64,000 bases of DNA from Closterium sp. NIES-65 (GCA_948144175.1 CANXME010002010.1:1116001-1180000); one strand, 5' to 3'; counted from the first letter of the stretch, positions 12,018 to 21,984 are shown. The notes: generated by a model from the letters alone, not told the origin. Program-made: numbers and translations.

Positions 12018-14202
12018 CTAATCATCAGCTACAGTGGGGTAATCTGGGTCGGCCTCAGAGTCCGACTCAGGTTCCTCTACGTTGTTGCAGAAGAAACCGT
12101 CTACTGCAATTTCATCATCCATGTCAACCTCCTCGCCCTCGAGCTCGTCTCGCCTGTGTTGCAGGCAGAGCTTGTCCTGGGACCCATCCAGGGCGTTGCT
12201 GATGCCGCAAGTGAGGAACGCCCGTTGAATGAGCTCCTTGGGCACGAACTTCTAGGCCGTCGAGATCCACTTGAGCGTCAGCTCGAAAGGAGGCTTCTTG
12301 ATGTTGCCTGCCACGCAAATCCACAAACCGGGTCAGCACGGGTTAAAGAAATAAAAACATAATCAGTGCTGCACCTCTCACCTTTCTTCGTCAAGGTGTC
12401 GACCCCCTCACGCTCAAACCACTCCTGGTAGAGCTGGCGAACGGCGGCCTTGAAGGAGCCGTTAACCGCGACGTCGAGGGGTTGAATCTCCGAGGTGCAG
12501 CCAGCAGGGATAACCGCAGGGACCAGGTTGAGCTCGCCAAACTTCTTCACCTCCGGGGTCAGGTGCCCGCGGTACGAATCGAAGACGAGCAGAGCCTTAC
12601 GGGGACGGACTCCGAACTTGGGGTTGATGTACGGCTTCACCGCCCCGTCCAGCCACTCGATGACCCCGTCCGCATCCATCCAACCGTTGGGATGGACCCC
12701 CACGTGGATATCTGCACAACATAAAAACCACGATGTTAGTTACCGTACGTTTATTACCTGAGATGAACATGCCACCGCGTAATCGACGTGTGCTTCATAC
12801 CTGAAGGAAAATCTCCTTTGGGGACGGTCTTCCTTTTGAAGAAGACCCACGGCTTCAACTTCTCCCCGCTGGCGGTGCAGGCGAGCATCACGGTAACCCG
12901 CTCTTTCTGGTAGCCGCCGCTGCGGACGGGCACGGAGCGCGAGCCAACCTCTTCAACGGTGCGTTCGGATGGCATCTCGAGCCAGAGGGGCGTCTGGTCC
13001 GCGTTTAAGATCCACGGCAGGTCGATCTTGTACTTGCGGCGGGAGTGACGCACGTACGTCCAGAAGCTCTTAACATCAGTCTCGCAGTCTGGGACACGGG
13101 ATGGGAGGAACAGAAAGCACAAACACAGAGTGAGAGCCGTGAATAGATGGTTCATACAAACAACAACACCACCAAATAACTCACTTGACGAGAGCTTCTG
13201 GCCGACCCGGGTCTTCGCTCTGGTCGTCAGGTTCCAGCGGCGCCGAAAGCGCTGAGTCCACCACTGAGAGCCGGCCCACTTTTCACCTGGGTGTAACTCT
13301 TTCATCACCTCGTGCGACCACTTCTGCAGTTGTGCGATCGAGACGGCGAGGCACTTCTTGCGGTGGGCGAGAAACCTCCGGTACACCTCCGCTTCCATGT
13401 CGCGATACCACGAGCTCCTTCCGCGGCCGTGCAGGCGACAGCGTGCACCGTGCGCGCCCTCAAGCTCAGCCTTGCGGTTCTTCCACTCCGTGAGACACCT
13501 CCGGGAGATGCCGGATTCACGAGACATGCCCCGCACACTCATCTCTCCGTTTTCGAGCTTCATAATCCATTGCAGCTTCTCATGCGAGGTGTAGGAATTG
13601 CGCCTGTGCTTTGTCGGCTTGTGCCTGGGGGAGGGAGAACGGGCATCACGATTATCGCGAGATGGGTGGGGCCTTTTTTTATTCGGAGGGGGGAAGGAGG
13701 GAATTGGAAGGTGCTCGGGGAGACCGTCAGCAGCCCAGAACTCCACGTCGTCGTCTGCACCGGTTGCGGATTCGTCCAACGGGCAATCAGCCGGCGCTCC
13801 CCACCGTTGCTCCGGTGTGGAGGAAGATCCTTCGCCGCCGCTGCGTTCAGGGTCTGACAGGAAGGCGTCGAACGCCGAGTAGCCAGGCGGGAGGAGAAGC
13901 TGCAGGACCCCCTGTCCCGGAACACAAACAGCAGGCGGGACAGGAGGGGCCGGAGGAACGGGAGGAATAGGAGGCGCCGGGGGAGCGGGAGGGGTAGGAG
14001 GCGTAGGAGGAGTGGGAGGAACGGGAGGCACTACTGGTTGTGATGGAGGGACGGGCGCAGGGCGCGACTGCCATTGAGAGTAGTCACGGGTGTCTCTGCA
14101 GGTACTTTCTCTAGCAGCAGGTTGGCGGCGGAACAAGAAATGTGTGCCTGGAAGGCCCGCCATGGCCACGGCAGGCCAAACGAAGAAAGAAAACTGAATC
14201 AA
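12018..14202 (-). CDS. pogo/Tigger-like transposase, four exons, in-frame stop near the C-terminus
   Basis: This is a DNA-cutting transposase of the CENP-B/pogo type. Exons (minus): 14202-13185, 13088-12801, 12711-12382, and from 12307; the introns (96, 89 and 74 nt) have GT...AG ends and the phases match. A proline-rich N-terminus (about residues 50-95) precedes a psq-like HTH (SYTSHEKLQWIMKLENGEMS), then a CENP-B-type HTH (GSQWWTQRFRRRWNL) and the DDE_1 core. The presumed catalytic aspartates are in NADQTP, LLVFDSYRGH and QPLDV. TAG at 12254-12252 ends the protein at about 563 residues. The frame stays open after it and encodes a conserved-looking tail (GISNALDGS, acidic end) to 12018, so the stop is probably a nonsense mutation of a Trp codon. 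Met at 14202 is the first in frame; 14163 is an alternative start. Confidence 0.88.
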
Positions 14203-14266
14203 AAGTTGAGAATGAGGGCCGTATGAAGCCCTCGCCCGAGACCCCTTCAGTTTTGCGGCCCGGCTT

Positions 14267-14523
14267 CCTCTGCGGGGAAAGTGTGGCCACTGTTAAGATT
14301 CCCCGCAGAGGAGCTGTGTTGGGAAGCTCTTTGCCTCTGTGGCAGGGAATCTTGATGTTGATGGGCACGTCGTGGCTGAACCACGACGTGCCCACGATCG
14401 CATGCAACCATGATTGGGCCGCTGTGATGCGAAGAACGTGTGCGCTGGCATGGGCCAGGTTCACGTTCGATGAACCTGGCCTGACCAACAAGGCGTGGAA
14501 GGCGTCATGCCACGCCTTGTTGG
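14267..14523. repeat. array of four perfect hairpins near the right end of the Tigger-like element
   Basis: There are four consecutive inverted repeats. H1 has 13-bp arms CCTCTGCGGGGAA (14267-14279 and 14299-14311). H2 has 13-bp arms GGGCACGTCGTGG (14363-14375 and 14381-14393, 5-nt loop). H3 has 11-bp arms GGCCAGGTTCA (14453-14463 and 14471-14481). H4 has 14-bp arms CCAACAAGGCGTGG (14485-14498 and 14510-14523). All arms pair without mismatch. They lie upstream of the transposase start. Confidence 0.93.
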
Positions 14524-14801
14524 CCGTTTCACGCGCAAAGCATGCACAATTTAGAACGTTTTCGAATCAGGTGAATTCGCCTTTTGAGAGTGCTTCGATT
14601 TGGTATATTTAAAAACAAATTTCATTTTTGACATAACATAAACGCCGGCGCTTATAATTTTACTATATTATAAGCCCACCCCCTAAAAAAAACATGTTTT
14701 ATTAGTGCCCCCCATGGGGGTATATCCGGGGTATGACGGTAGCAAACCCTAACATTTGTGCCCCCTAAGACAAACCTCACTACAGGCTACAACATTTGAC
14801 A

Positions 14802-14807
14802 TTTATT
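14802..14807 (-). promoter_or_regulatory. poly(A) signal AATAAA of the minus-strand GH114 gene
   Basis: Read on the minus strand, ATGTAATAAATG holds both AATAAA and the TGTAA form used in many green algae. It lies 45 nt past the stop codon. It directly abuts the 5' LTR end of copia B (14801), so the cleavage site would normally fall inside the LTR. Confidence 0.55.
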
Positions 14808-14851
14808 ACATATTTTTTTGATTTCTCTAGAGAAACACAGCCAACAAACAG

Positions 14852-17330
14852 TTAAGTATACCTACACGCAGCTCTCCTAGCCCTGGCACATTGCCCTACA
14901 GCATCCCATCTCGCCATGCCCTGCTGCTTGTACTGGTTAAACACGCTGGGCTTGACACACTCCCTCCACACATTGCATCCTCCAGGCTTGTGCTGCAGGC
15001 AGTTGGCAAATGCATAACTTGGCCCCTTCCCCAAGTCAAGGTCGTAGAGGCGAGTCGTGAAGCCATGAGCATTGTTGTCAGCACACATACCCTGTGTGAG
15101 GTACAGAGTCAGAAAGAGCCGGGGGTAAGAGATGGAGAGGTAGATTGTAACAGTGATGGAACATACTTGATTGCTGTGCGAGCAATCATGGATTCGAGGA
15201 GCTAGCCGATGCAGGAAGGAAAATGCATGATGAGCTTAAGCGGAAGATAAATGAAAGGCAGGAGTGAACACCATTATCCACCAGAAGTTTCAAGGATACT
15301 CTGAACTGAAGAGAACATGTCCAGCCTGTGAAGACCATGATCCACTCTGAGCTCCAGCTGAAGGTTCCTAGAGCTATGCATATTTTGCAAAACAACACGA
15401 GCTCATTGCCAGCAACAAACTCATTCTTCCCTGCTAGTACTACTACTTTCCACCACGAGTTTTGGGACGACTCAAAACTCGATTGACGAGGTTGCACGCT
15501 TGCACTATCCCTTGAGGATCTAAGCCCACCTGTGTTTGTCGATTCTAACAAGGCCCAGCTCTCCGCACAGTCAGACTTGTTTTGAAGAATAACTCAGTGA
15601 TTAGCATAGTCGCAGCCTTCATTACCATTCCTTACCACTCTCCACCACAATCTGTGTACTGTAACATCCTTCCACTATTCTTTCAGCGAAACTCCAACTC
15701 ACCTGCGGGAATCGAATGCCATTCTTCACTCCCGCGGAGTTGCCCCAGCTCTCCACATACTCAGCCACAAACACCGCCTTGTTGCGAAGAATGAACTCGT
15801 TGGCATAGTCGCACCCGTACTTGCCGCTGTACCACTCTCCACCACTCCAATCCGTGTACTGGTTGCACTCCTCCACCAGCGCCCAGTCAAACAGGCCGGC
15901 CATGTAAGCGGGAGCGAGGGAGCCAGCGTTCTTGAGGCCCACTGACATGCCGTACCTGGTAAGGAAGGCGGGAAAAGGAAAAAACATGTTAAAGGCATTG
16001 AAAGGCTGTACCTGATAAGAAAGGGTGGCAGGGGAGGGAAGCAGGGGAGGGGAGGGAGAGGGTTTGAACAGGAAGGTGAGGCGAAAAGGAAGGAAAAGGG
16101 AGGTAGTAGCATGTGAGCTCTTCAAGCTCCGAGGAAGAAAAAGGGCTAGAATTCTTATATGTTATGCCTGAAGAAAAAAAAAAGGTGGTCCCATGTGGTT
16201 ACAGGCAGTTGGCATTCATGGGACAAGATCACGCACTTCGCTGACTCATATGTTGGGTGGACTCAGAGCAGTTGGTCTGGACTGTGGAGTAAATGTGTAG
16301 ATTCTGGGTTTGGACTGGACATTAAGGTCATCCTTACTAGCCGCTGCAAACTTTCCTGAAAAATACTTACCTTCTACCTGCTTCATCTCCTCCATTTCTA
16401 GCCAATCCTGTACCAAAACACAGCTCCTTTGGCCAGAAGCGTAACTGAAGCAGCAGACAGGCGGACTTACTTATGCACTGTATTCGCAATCCACGCGTTG
16501 AAGTTGAGCTGGTTCTTTCTCGTGATGGTGAACTGGCTGATGGCTTCAAACATTATGTTTCCATTGTATGCATCCACATTGTCCGGCTCTATGCCGTCAC
16601 ACCCCTTGCGCTTGGCCAGCTGTCAACGGGATGGGACAAGCGAGGAGTTGAAAGGGGCAAGTCAGGACTTGGACCACGAAAGGCTGACGGAAAAGACGGA
16701 ATCTCTCATTTTTCACACCTCCAGCTATGCATGCGTGATGCACAATTTGCACAAGAAGCTGTTTGACACTCGTCTTACCTGAATCCGCTTTTCCAGTAAT
16801 TGACGCACGGCAGTCCTCTTCACATCCAGCCACCGCTCGCCCTGCCATGCTTCCGAGCAGTCCTGGTTCTGCCAAAAAGAAAGCGAAATCCAAGGTTAAC
16901 GATGAAGGCCAGGTGACAAAAAACGAGGTAAGCGACTGAACGAGTCTTCATTGTAGAACTTGACCTCTATCGCGTGTAAGCTATTTGCATTCGAACTCAC
17001 TTGGCACACCAAACCACCGAGAGTGGATCTCGGAAATTGGTTGTAGTCGCTGCGATAATCCTCGGCAGTCCCGAAGCTGAAGTAGCAAATCACCTTCTTT
17101 CCCATCGTTTTCAACCTCGATATAGTGCTCGCGGACACGCTGAACCCGTCAACATCGAAGACCTTTTCATTATGCGACGACGCTTCGAGGTTCGTGTCAG
17201 AGATCTGCCAGTAGAAGGACGTTCCCGGCGTGGGAACGTACCATCCGTTACTCGTGACGTTAGCAGCGAGGCATACGGCGACGAATGTCAGAGAGACGAC
17301 AACGCGAAGGCTTCTTGCAATCACATACAT
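14852..17330 (-). CDS. secreted GH114 family protein (endo-alpha-1,4-polygalactosaminidase-like), paralog 1
   Basis: Predicted extracellular TIM-barrel hydrolase; characterised GH114 enzymes cleave alpha-1,4-linked galactosamine polymers. Exons (minus): 17330-17001, 16868-16779, 16619-16471, 15955-15703, 15091-14852, giving 353 residues; all junctions are GT/AG with matching phase. Residues 1-23 form a signal peptide. GWYVPTPGTSFYWQ (29-42) starts the domain, followed by VICYFSFGTAEDYRSD (80-95), GERWLD (120-125) and GCDGIEPDN (146-154). The acidic residues in these blocks are the conserved ones of the family. A KYGMSVGLKN block and a Cys-rich C-terminal part follow. The Met at 17330 is chosen because it gives the signal peptide. 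It is transcribed divergently from its paralog at 19056. The substrate in this organism is unknown: mucilage, wall or microbial polymers are all possible. Confidence 0.9.
15385..15668 (-). pseudogene. two decayed copies of GH114 exon 4 inside the last intron of paralog 1
   Basis: Positions 15551-15668 align by eye with exon-4 sequence at about 15743-15872. Shared blocks include CCCAGCTCTCC, TTAGCATAGTCGCA versus TTGGCATAGTCGCA, and TACCACTCTCCACCAC. A second, more diverged copy lies at about 15385-15480: it translates to NEFVAGNELV against NEFILRNKAV in the exon, next to a WWKV-like segment. Neither has intact splice sites or a continuous useful frame, so they look like tandem exon duplications left to decay. 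Confidence 0.6.
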
Positions 17331-17958
17331 GGCGGTAGGGTTGTGGTGTACAAGGGGTGCCGAGGCGGTACGTCGCGGGAAAGTGAGTTGTGCAGGTAAT
17401 GTATAAGGAGGCGGATAAGGTTAGTACTTCGTCTTGCCACGGCCAGTGCATCTGCTTTATACGCCTTCAAATCATCCGACACTTCGGCGCTTCGGCTTGT
17501 GTGCCTGCCGAACCGCAGCGGGAAACAGCAGTTGTACTGCCAAAGCTACGCGTTGGCCTAGAGGGAACTTCATCGCTAGCATTCGGCAATCCTTCACTCC
17601 AATCCTTATGCCACGTGGCGAGGCGCGTTGCTTTTCTGATAATGACGCTCCAGTGAGCATGCTCTGGCGTCGCGTTGAAAGAATTTTCCCAAGTGGGAAG
17701 AGAATTATTGGAGGAAATGACAGAGCACCGTGTTTTCAAATTTCCAATTCCAATGGGCAGTGGTTTTGACAGCGCATTGCTCTGCGCTCGCGTCCAATAC
17801 CTTGGGGCATATTATTTCTCAGTTTCCCCTTTTAAGTCCACAAATACAAGTTGTTTTTAGTTTACGGGGTATTGAAAATGTATTCGTCGAGTCCATGGCA
17901 AACGCTCAGCTCGGGACAAAAAAAATATAACCCTCATGGATGGTATGCCACGAAGAGA

Positions 17959-18003
17959 GCATCAACCCTAAACACCATGAGGCGAGGTGTTTAGGGTTGA
18001 TGC
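17959..18003. repeat. perfect 18-bp-arm hairpin
   Basis: Arms GCATCAACCCTAAACACC (17959-17976) and its exact complement (17986-18003) enclose a 9-nt loop. Each arm includes one plant telomere-type heptamer (CCCTAAA/TTTAGGG). Its function is unknown; a small MITE or a cruciform-forming site is possible. Confidence 0.9.
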
Positions 18004-18948
18004 CTCCCAAATGGCTTGTCATCCGAGTGGGTTTTAGTTTTTCCACTGGCCTCTATACTGAACCCAGGTAACTTACGGTAGTATTTGCCCTTCTATACGT
18101 TTGGTCATGAAAAACGGGAAACAGCAATATAAACTGACCGCGGGAATTGGGCGCGAGCGCGGTGAGAGTCGCTGTCAAAGCCACTGCCGAAAGGAATCAA
18201 AAACGCGCAAACACGGCGGTCCGTCATTTCCTCGAATTATTGGTGTGTGGTGGTTCATGGAGGAAGCTGAGTGTAGGCAGCAGCGACGTTGGTGCTCATC
18301 TTGGTGACCCGCGACGCGACGTCGTCCGCCTGGGTGCAACGTCGTTCCTGCTTTCCTGTTGCTGCGGCTTGTGATGTCGGGGGCGTTGAAAACTGAAACG
18401 CGGAGACTAACGATGTGTAGCCGTGTCTGACAACAGAAATTTCATAGGGGTTGTTGTACAGTTTTTTATTTCGCCTGTTCAATACACTTATACAACAACA
18501 ATAGCGGATCACAGTGGTCCCCACCTCAGGTTGTTTTCGTTGAGAAATTTGTTGGTCACCAGATTTCTCGCTACCACCAGCTCGGTGCTGCGCTGGAATC
18601 TGGATCCCTGAAAATCTACTGCGTGTAACGCAGCCCTCCAAGATACTCGCGAAGGATTCGGCTTTGCGAACAGATCACACTAGGTAGACACTCGCGAGCT
18701 CATCTAGCGAGATCCTGCGAGCAGGTTACTTGCTACATCGTGCAGCCCAGGTTCTGCGCGCCTCTGCTACCTCCCGTTATCCAAAGTGGACGTCGAGACG
18801 CGACGCGAGTCCAAAATTCAACAGATGTAGCTTTTCTTGGAGAGCTTCCATGAAACTCACTTCTTTTGCCACGTGGCAAGACGTTCCTTGGCTTAGGAAA
18901 CATGGCTCACGCTCACATGCGACTCGTTCCACACGACGGCACACGCCA

Positions 18949-18962
18949 TATATTCTATATAT
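18949..18962 (+). promoter_or_regulatory. TATA-like element upstream of GH114 paralog 2
   Basis: TATATTCTATATAT lies about 95-107 nt upstream of the ATG at 19056, in otherwise mixed-composition sequence. Position and composition suit a TATA box, but there is no transcript evidence. Confidence 0.3.
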
Positions 18963-19055
18963 CCTGGAATCGTACTCTCATTGTGATCACATAGAAACAA
19001 GATAACTACCTCGCTGACAGCATCGTGCTAAGCTCATACGATTATTACGCCTACA

Positions 19056-21514
19056 ATGGCACTATTTCGCGTTTATCCTAGCATCCTCGCCCTCCTTGCC
19101 GTTCTTTCGATGTGCCATTGTGGGAGAGTTAACGGGTGGTATGTGCCGAAACCAGGGACCACATTCTTCTGGCAACTAAGCGGAAGTGACGCTGGTACTA
19201 TTGACCGTTCGTTTTCCTTTTCGTAATCGCCTTCCTGAAACCTTGTTCGTAATGAGCTTCATAATGTGAATACCCGACATTCTCGCATGGTCGGTCACCT
19301 GTTATTGCTCGCGCAATGTACCGAAACCATCGTTAGCATCTGAAGTGCTGTTTGTTCTGCTTTTCTTTTTTCGAAAACCTCTAGACGTGGATCCAACACA
19401 CCCGGCGAAGGTCTACACCGTTGACTCCAGCTTGACGGCGAAGAGCATCGCGAAACTTCGCAACGCGGGAAAGGCGGTGATGTGTTACATCAGCTTCGGG
19501 ACTGCCGAGGATTACCGCAGCGACTACAACCAGTTCCCGAAATCCGTTATTGGGGGACTCACTTGCAGGGTACGGTACTTGATGCTTCCAATTTTATCAG
19601 TCCGCAGAGGATACGGTTTTCTTTTGCCTTTTTCAGCAATTCAAGAATCGCCTTTCGCGGTTGTGACAGGCTTATGTCGAGAAAATGAGTTTTTTTGCAC
19701 TTTCATTTTCGTCATAGTCGTGTCGAACATTTGCTTGCTGCGTGTGAGCAGAACGAGCAGTGCACGGAGGTGTGGCCTGGAGAGAGGTGGCTGGACATCA
19801 AGAGCCCCATCGTCAAGACTATAATGGAGAAGCGAATCAAGGTGAGGCATCCACACTTCCCCTATGCATCACCTGCCTGTGATTGGAGGGTGACCGGTTA
19901 CCGATGTGTGGCCTGGGGAGAGGTGGCTGACATCACGAGCCGAGCCACATTGTGAAGACGATCATGGAGGCGATTCAAGGTGAGACATGCTGTAACATAT
20001 GGAGCTGTAACACATATAGCCTTTTTTTCCGGGGCTGCACCATGCTGAGCCATACCATGCTGAATGAATACCCATGTTTACAACCTATGTCGGTAGCTCC
20101 TGATGTCTGTCCCACCATCCTCTTTTCTTTCCCGCATGTCAGTTGGCGAAGAGCAAGGGGTGCGATGGGGTTGACCCTGACAACATCAACGCGTATTCGA
20201 ACAACATTATGGCTCAACCCATCAGCAAATTCACCATCACTGCCGATGATCAGTTCAAGTACAACTCATGGATCGCCAACACTGTTCACAAGTGAGTGAT
20301 GTCCGCATGAATCTTTTCCTGCTGGTTCTGTGCTCCTATTGTTGCTGCAAATCCGCAATATGACAATGAGAGTCGTAGACCAGTGGTTTTCAATATAAAA
20401 GGTTTGGTGACTGTTCAAGCCATACCGCATAGTACCTCTTGTCGTTAAGAGCGTTGTGTAGTTACCACCCTCCACTGCTGGCCCTTTCCCTCTCCCATTG
20501 TTACACAAAATTCATCCATGCTCAATGCTTCCAATGCTCTTCCAAACCTTCACCCTTTCGTTCCCACAAACAATCCCCTTCCAGGCCCCCTTTCCCCGTT
20601 CCCCCCCTGCCTTCGTCCCCCCTTTCTCACATGCTCCCTCCACTTCCCCCCTGCCAGGTGGCATGTGAGTGGATCCCAAGACGTCTGTTGCATGTACCCA
20701 CGCAATTTACTTTCCCGCCTCCTCCCTTCTATCCCCATTCCCGTCCCAACGCCTTACTTATCAGGTACGGCATGTCAGTGGGCCTCAAGAACCCCGGCCC
20801 GCTTGCCCCCTCCTTCATGGCGAACCTCTTCGATTGGGCGATAATCGAGAGCTGCATTTACTTCAGCGACTTTAGCAACAACGCGTGGTACAGTCGCAAA
20901 TACGCATGCGATTACTCCAACGAGTTTATTGTGCGCAACAAGGCCGTGTTCTCCATTGAGTATAAGGAGCTCTGGGGCACGTCTGCAGGCCAAGTAAACG
21001 GCATCGCGTTCCCACAGGTTAGCTTATGATGATTGTGATGATAGCCAATACCTTATTCCCAGCACACGGTTAGTCAGACATGTGGTGAGGGTCATTTGAT
21101 CTCCGGGTTCATGGTGTTCTTTTCTGAAGTGGCTCGCTGTTTATTCCCCGTCTGTCGCCGCTCCCCTCTTTCCAACCTCACCTTAACTTCCACCTTGCAA
21201 TGTCAACTCAATTGTCAACCCTTACTTCTCTGTCCCCACTTCTTCCACCTCTTTCTCTCTCTCGTCAGGCTATGTGTGCAATCAGCAACGCTCACGGGTT
21301 CAACACCAACCTCTGCAGTTTTTCCCTTGGCACCGGCCCTCGCTACCCCTTTGCCAACTGCCCTCTGCACAAGCCTGCAGGGTGTGATACTGTGTGGAAG
21401 GAGTGTGTGAAGCAGAGTGTGTATGCGCAGTACAAGAAGCAGGGCATGGCAAGATGGGATGCTGTTGGGCAGTGCATGAGGGCTAAGAGAGCAGCGTGCA
21501 AATACAAGGCTTGA
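19056..21514 (+). CDS. secreted GH114 family protein (endo-alpha-1,4-polygalactosaminidase-like), paralog 2
   Basis: Exons: 19056-19194, 19385-19569, 19752-19841, 20143-20291, 20765-21017, 21269-21514, giving 353 residues, the same length as paralog 1. The 90-, 149- and 253-nt exons match in size between the two genes. Residues 1-23 look like a signal peptide. GWYVPKPGTTFFWQ begins the domain, followed by VMCYISFGTAEDYRSD (78-93), GERWLD (118-123) and GCDGVDPDN (144-152). A KYGMSVGLKN block and a Cys-rich end follow. It has one intron more than paralog 1, after residue 46 (19195-19384). Predicted role: extracellular hydrolysis of galactosamine-type polymers, from family knowledge only. Splice sites are GT/AG throughout; the donor after residue 108 (AGG|GTACGG) is the least typical. 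Confidence 0.9.
19885..19990 (+). pseudogene. decayed duplicate of GH114 exon 3 in an intron of paralog 2
   Basis: GTGTGGCCTGGGGAGAGGTGG...ATTCAAG|GTGAGA (19906-19985) repeats exon-3 sequence GTGTGGCCTGGAGAGAGGTGG...ATCAAG|GTGAGG (19770-19847), offset by 136-138 bp. The copy keeps a GTGAG donor-like end. It has lost a base in the TGGCTGGACATC block and carries in-frame TGA and has no evident acceptor, so it is not expected to be a working exon. Confidence 0.85.
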
Positions 21515-21984
21515 ACAAGGAGGAGATATCATTCTTTGAACTTATACCGTAGTGGGTGATGGGGAAGTCACTGGTTAGACTGGATCAACTAGTCTTAGCA
21601 TGTACGAAATTGTTTAGTTAGAATTTTGCAATTGCTATTATTCAAGTGTGACCACACGCCAAACATGCCTGGATAGGTGTCTATCAGCTGTGTGGCATGG
21701 CGAGGCATGGCATGGCATTCCCAGTTAGCCACCACTGCTGCGCGTCTCATAATTGCGCTGCCTTGGGATGGCTGTCAGTCAGTCATGGTGTCCATATTAT
21801 ATAGGACATGGCAATCCCTTACCGGAGGAAACTGTTCTAAGCTAAGCACAGTGTGTTCCTCTAGCTGTCCAGCCAGAATCCTGTCACCTACAATAGAACA
21901 AGGTACAGTGCACCCTCCACTGGATAGCCACCTGTCTCCCTGGCTGCTTCTCCTCTTCTCGCGATGCGCTTCTTCAAAAGCACC
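21515..21984 (+). other. 3' flank of GH114 paralog 2, no gene seen
   Basis: This is the untranslated and downstream sequence of the GH114 gene. It is moderately AT-rich to about 21660 and then mixed. No AATAAA, open frame with family signature, or repeat end was recognised. Confidence 0.5.

Larger units (their letters stand above)
11700..14739 (-). mobile_element. pogo/Tigger-like DNA transposon (Tc1/mariner superfamily)
   Basis: This 3,040-bp element has perfect 19-bp terminal inverted repeats (CCGTCATACCCCGGATATA at 11700-11718, its complement at 14721-14739) and TA target duplications (11698-11699 and 14740-14741). It lies inside the 5' LTR of copia B and is therefore younger than B. It encodes one spliced DDD transposase on the minus strand. 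Subterminal ATTATAA(G/C)CGC motifs occur at 11804-11850, and relatives lie near the right end (about 14655-14680). An array of four hairpins lies between the transposase start and the right TIR. The perfect TIRs suggest a recent insertion. Confidence 0.93.
4700..14801 (-). mobile_element. Ty1/copia LTR retrotransposon B (short-LTR lineage)
   Basis: Fossil copia element, minus strand. Parts from its 5' end are: a 109-bp LTR split by a DNA transposon (11651-11699 and 14740-14801), a PBS (TGGTATCACC, 11641-11650), a GC-rich minisatellite leader (about 10800-11640), gag (about 9530-10780), protease (8780-9330), integrase (7900-8760), a low-complexity spacer with a long polyglutamine tract (6350-7730), reverse transcriptase (5640-6340) and RNase H (4880-5400). 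The 3' LTR is not seen, because element A starts at the point where it would be expected. It is broken, with many interruptions in pol. Its 5' LTR lies just downstream of a GH114 gene. Confidence 0.88.
17331..19055. other. intergenic region between the divergent GH114 genes
   Basis: 1.7 kb separates the two start codons and must hold both promoters. It contains a perfect 18-bp-arm hairpin at 17959-18003 and an AT-rich TATA-like stretch at 18949-18962. A TTATAC stretch lies about 70 nt upstream of the minus-strand start. Open frames here are short and show no family signature, so I call no gene. Confidence 0.6.

Noticed and set aside
14142-14612. Plus-strand open frame of 156 codons at the right end of the DNA transposon
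   Set aside because: It runs through the hairpin array and is antisense to the transposase start; the sequence is explained by the inverted repeats.
18255-18641. Minus-strand open frame of 128 codons between the GH114 genes
   Set aside because: No family signature, no signal peptide and no splice context; length is within chance for this GC content.
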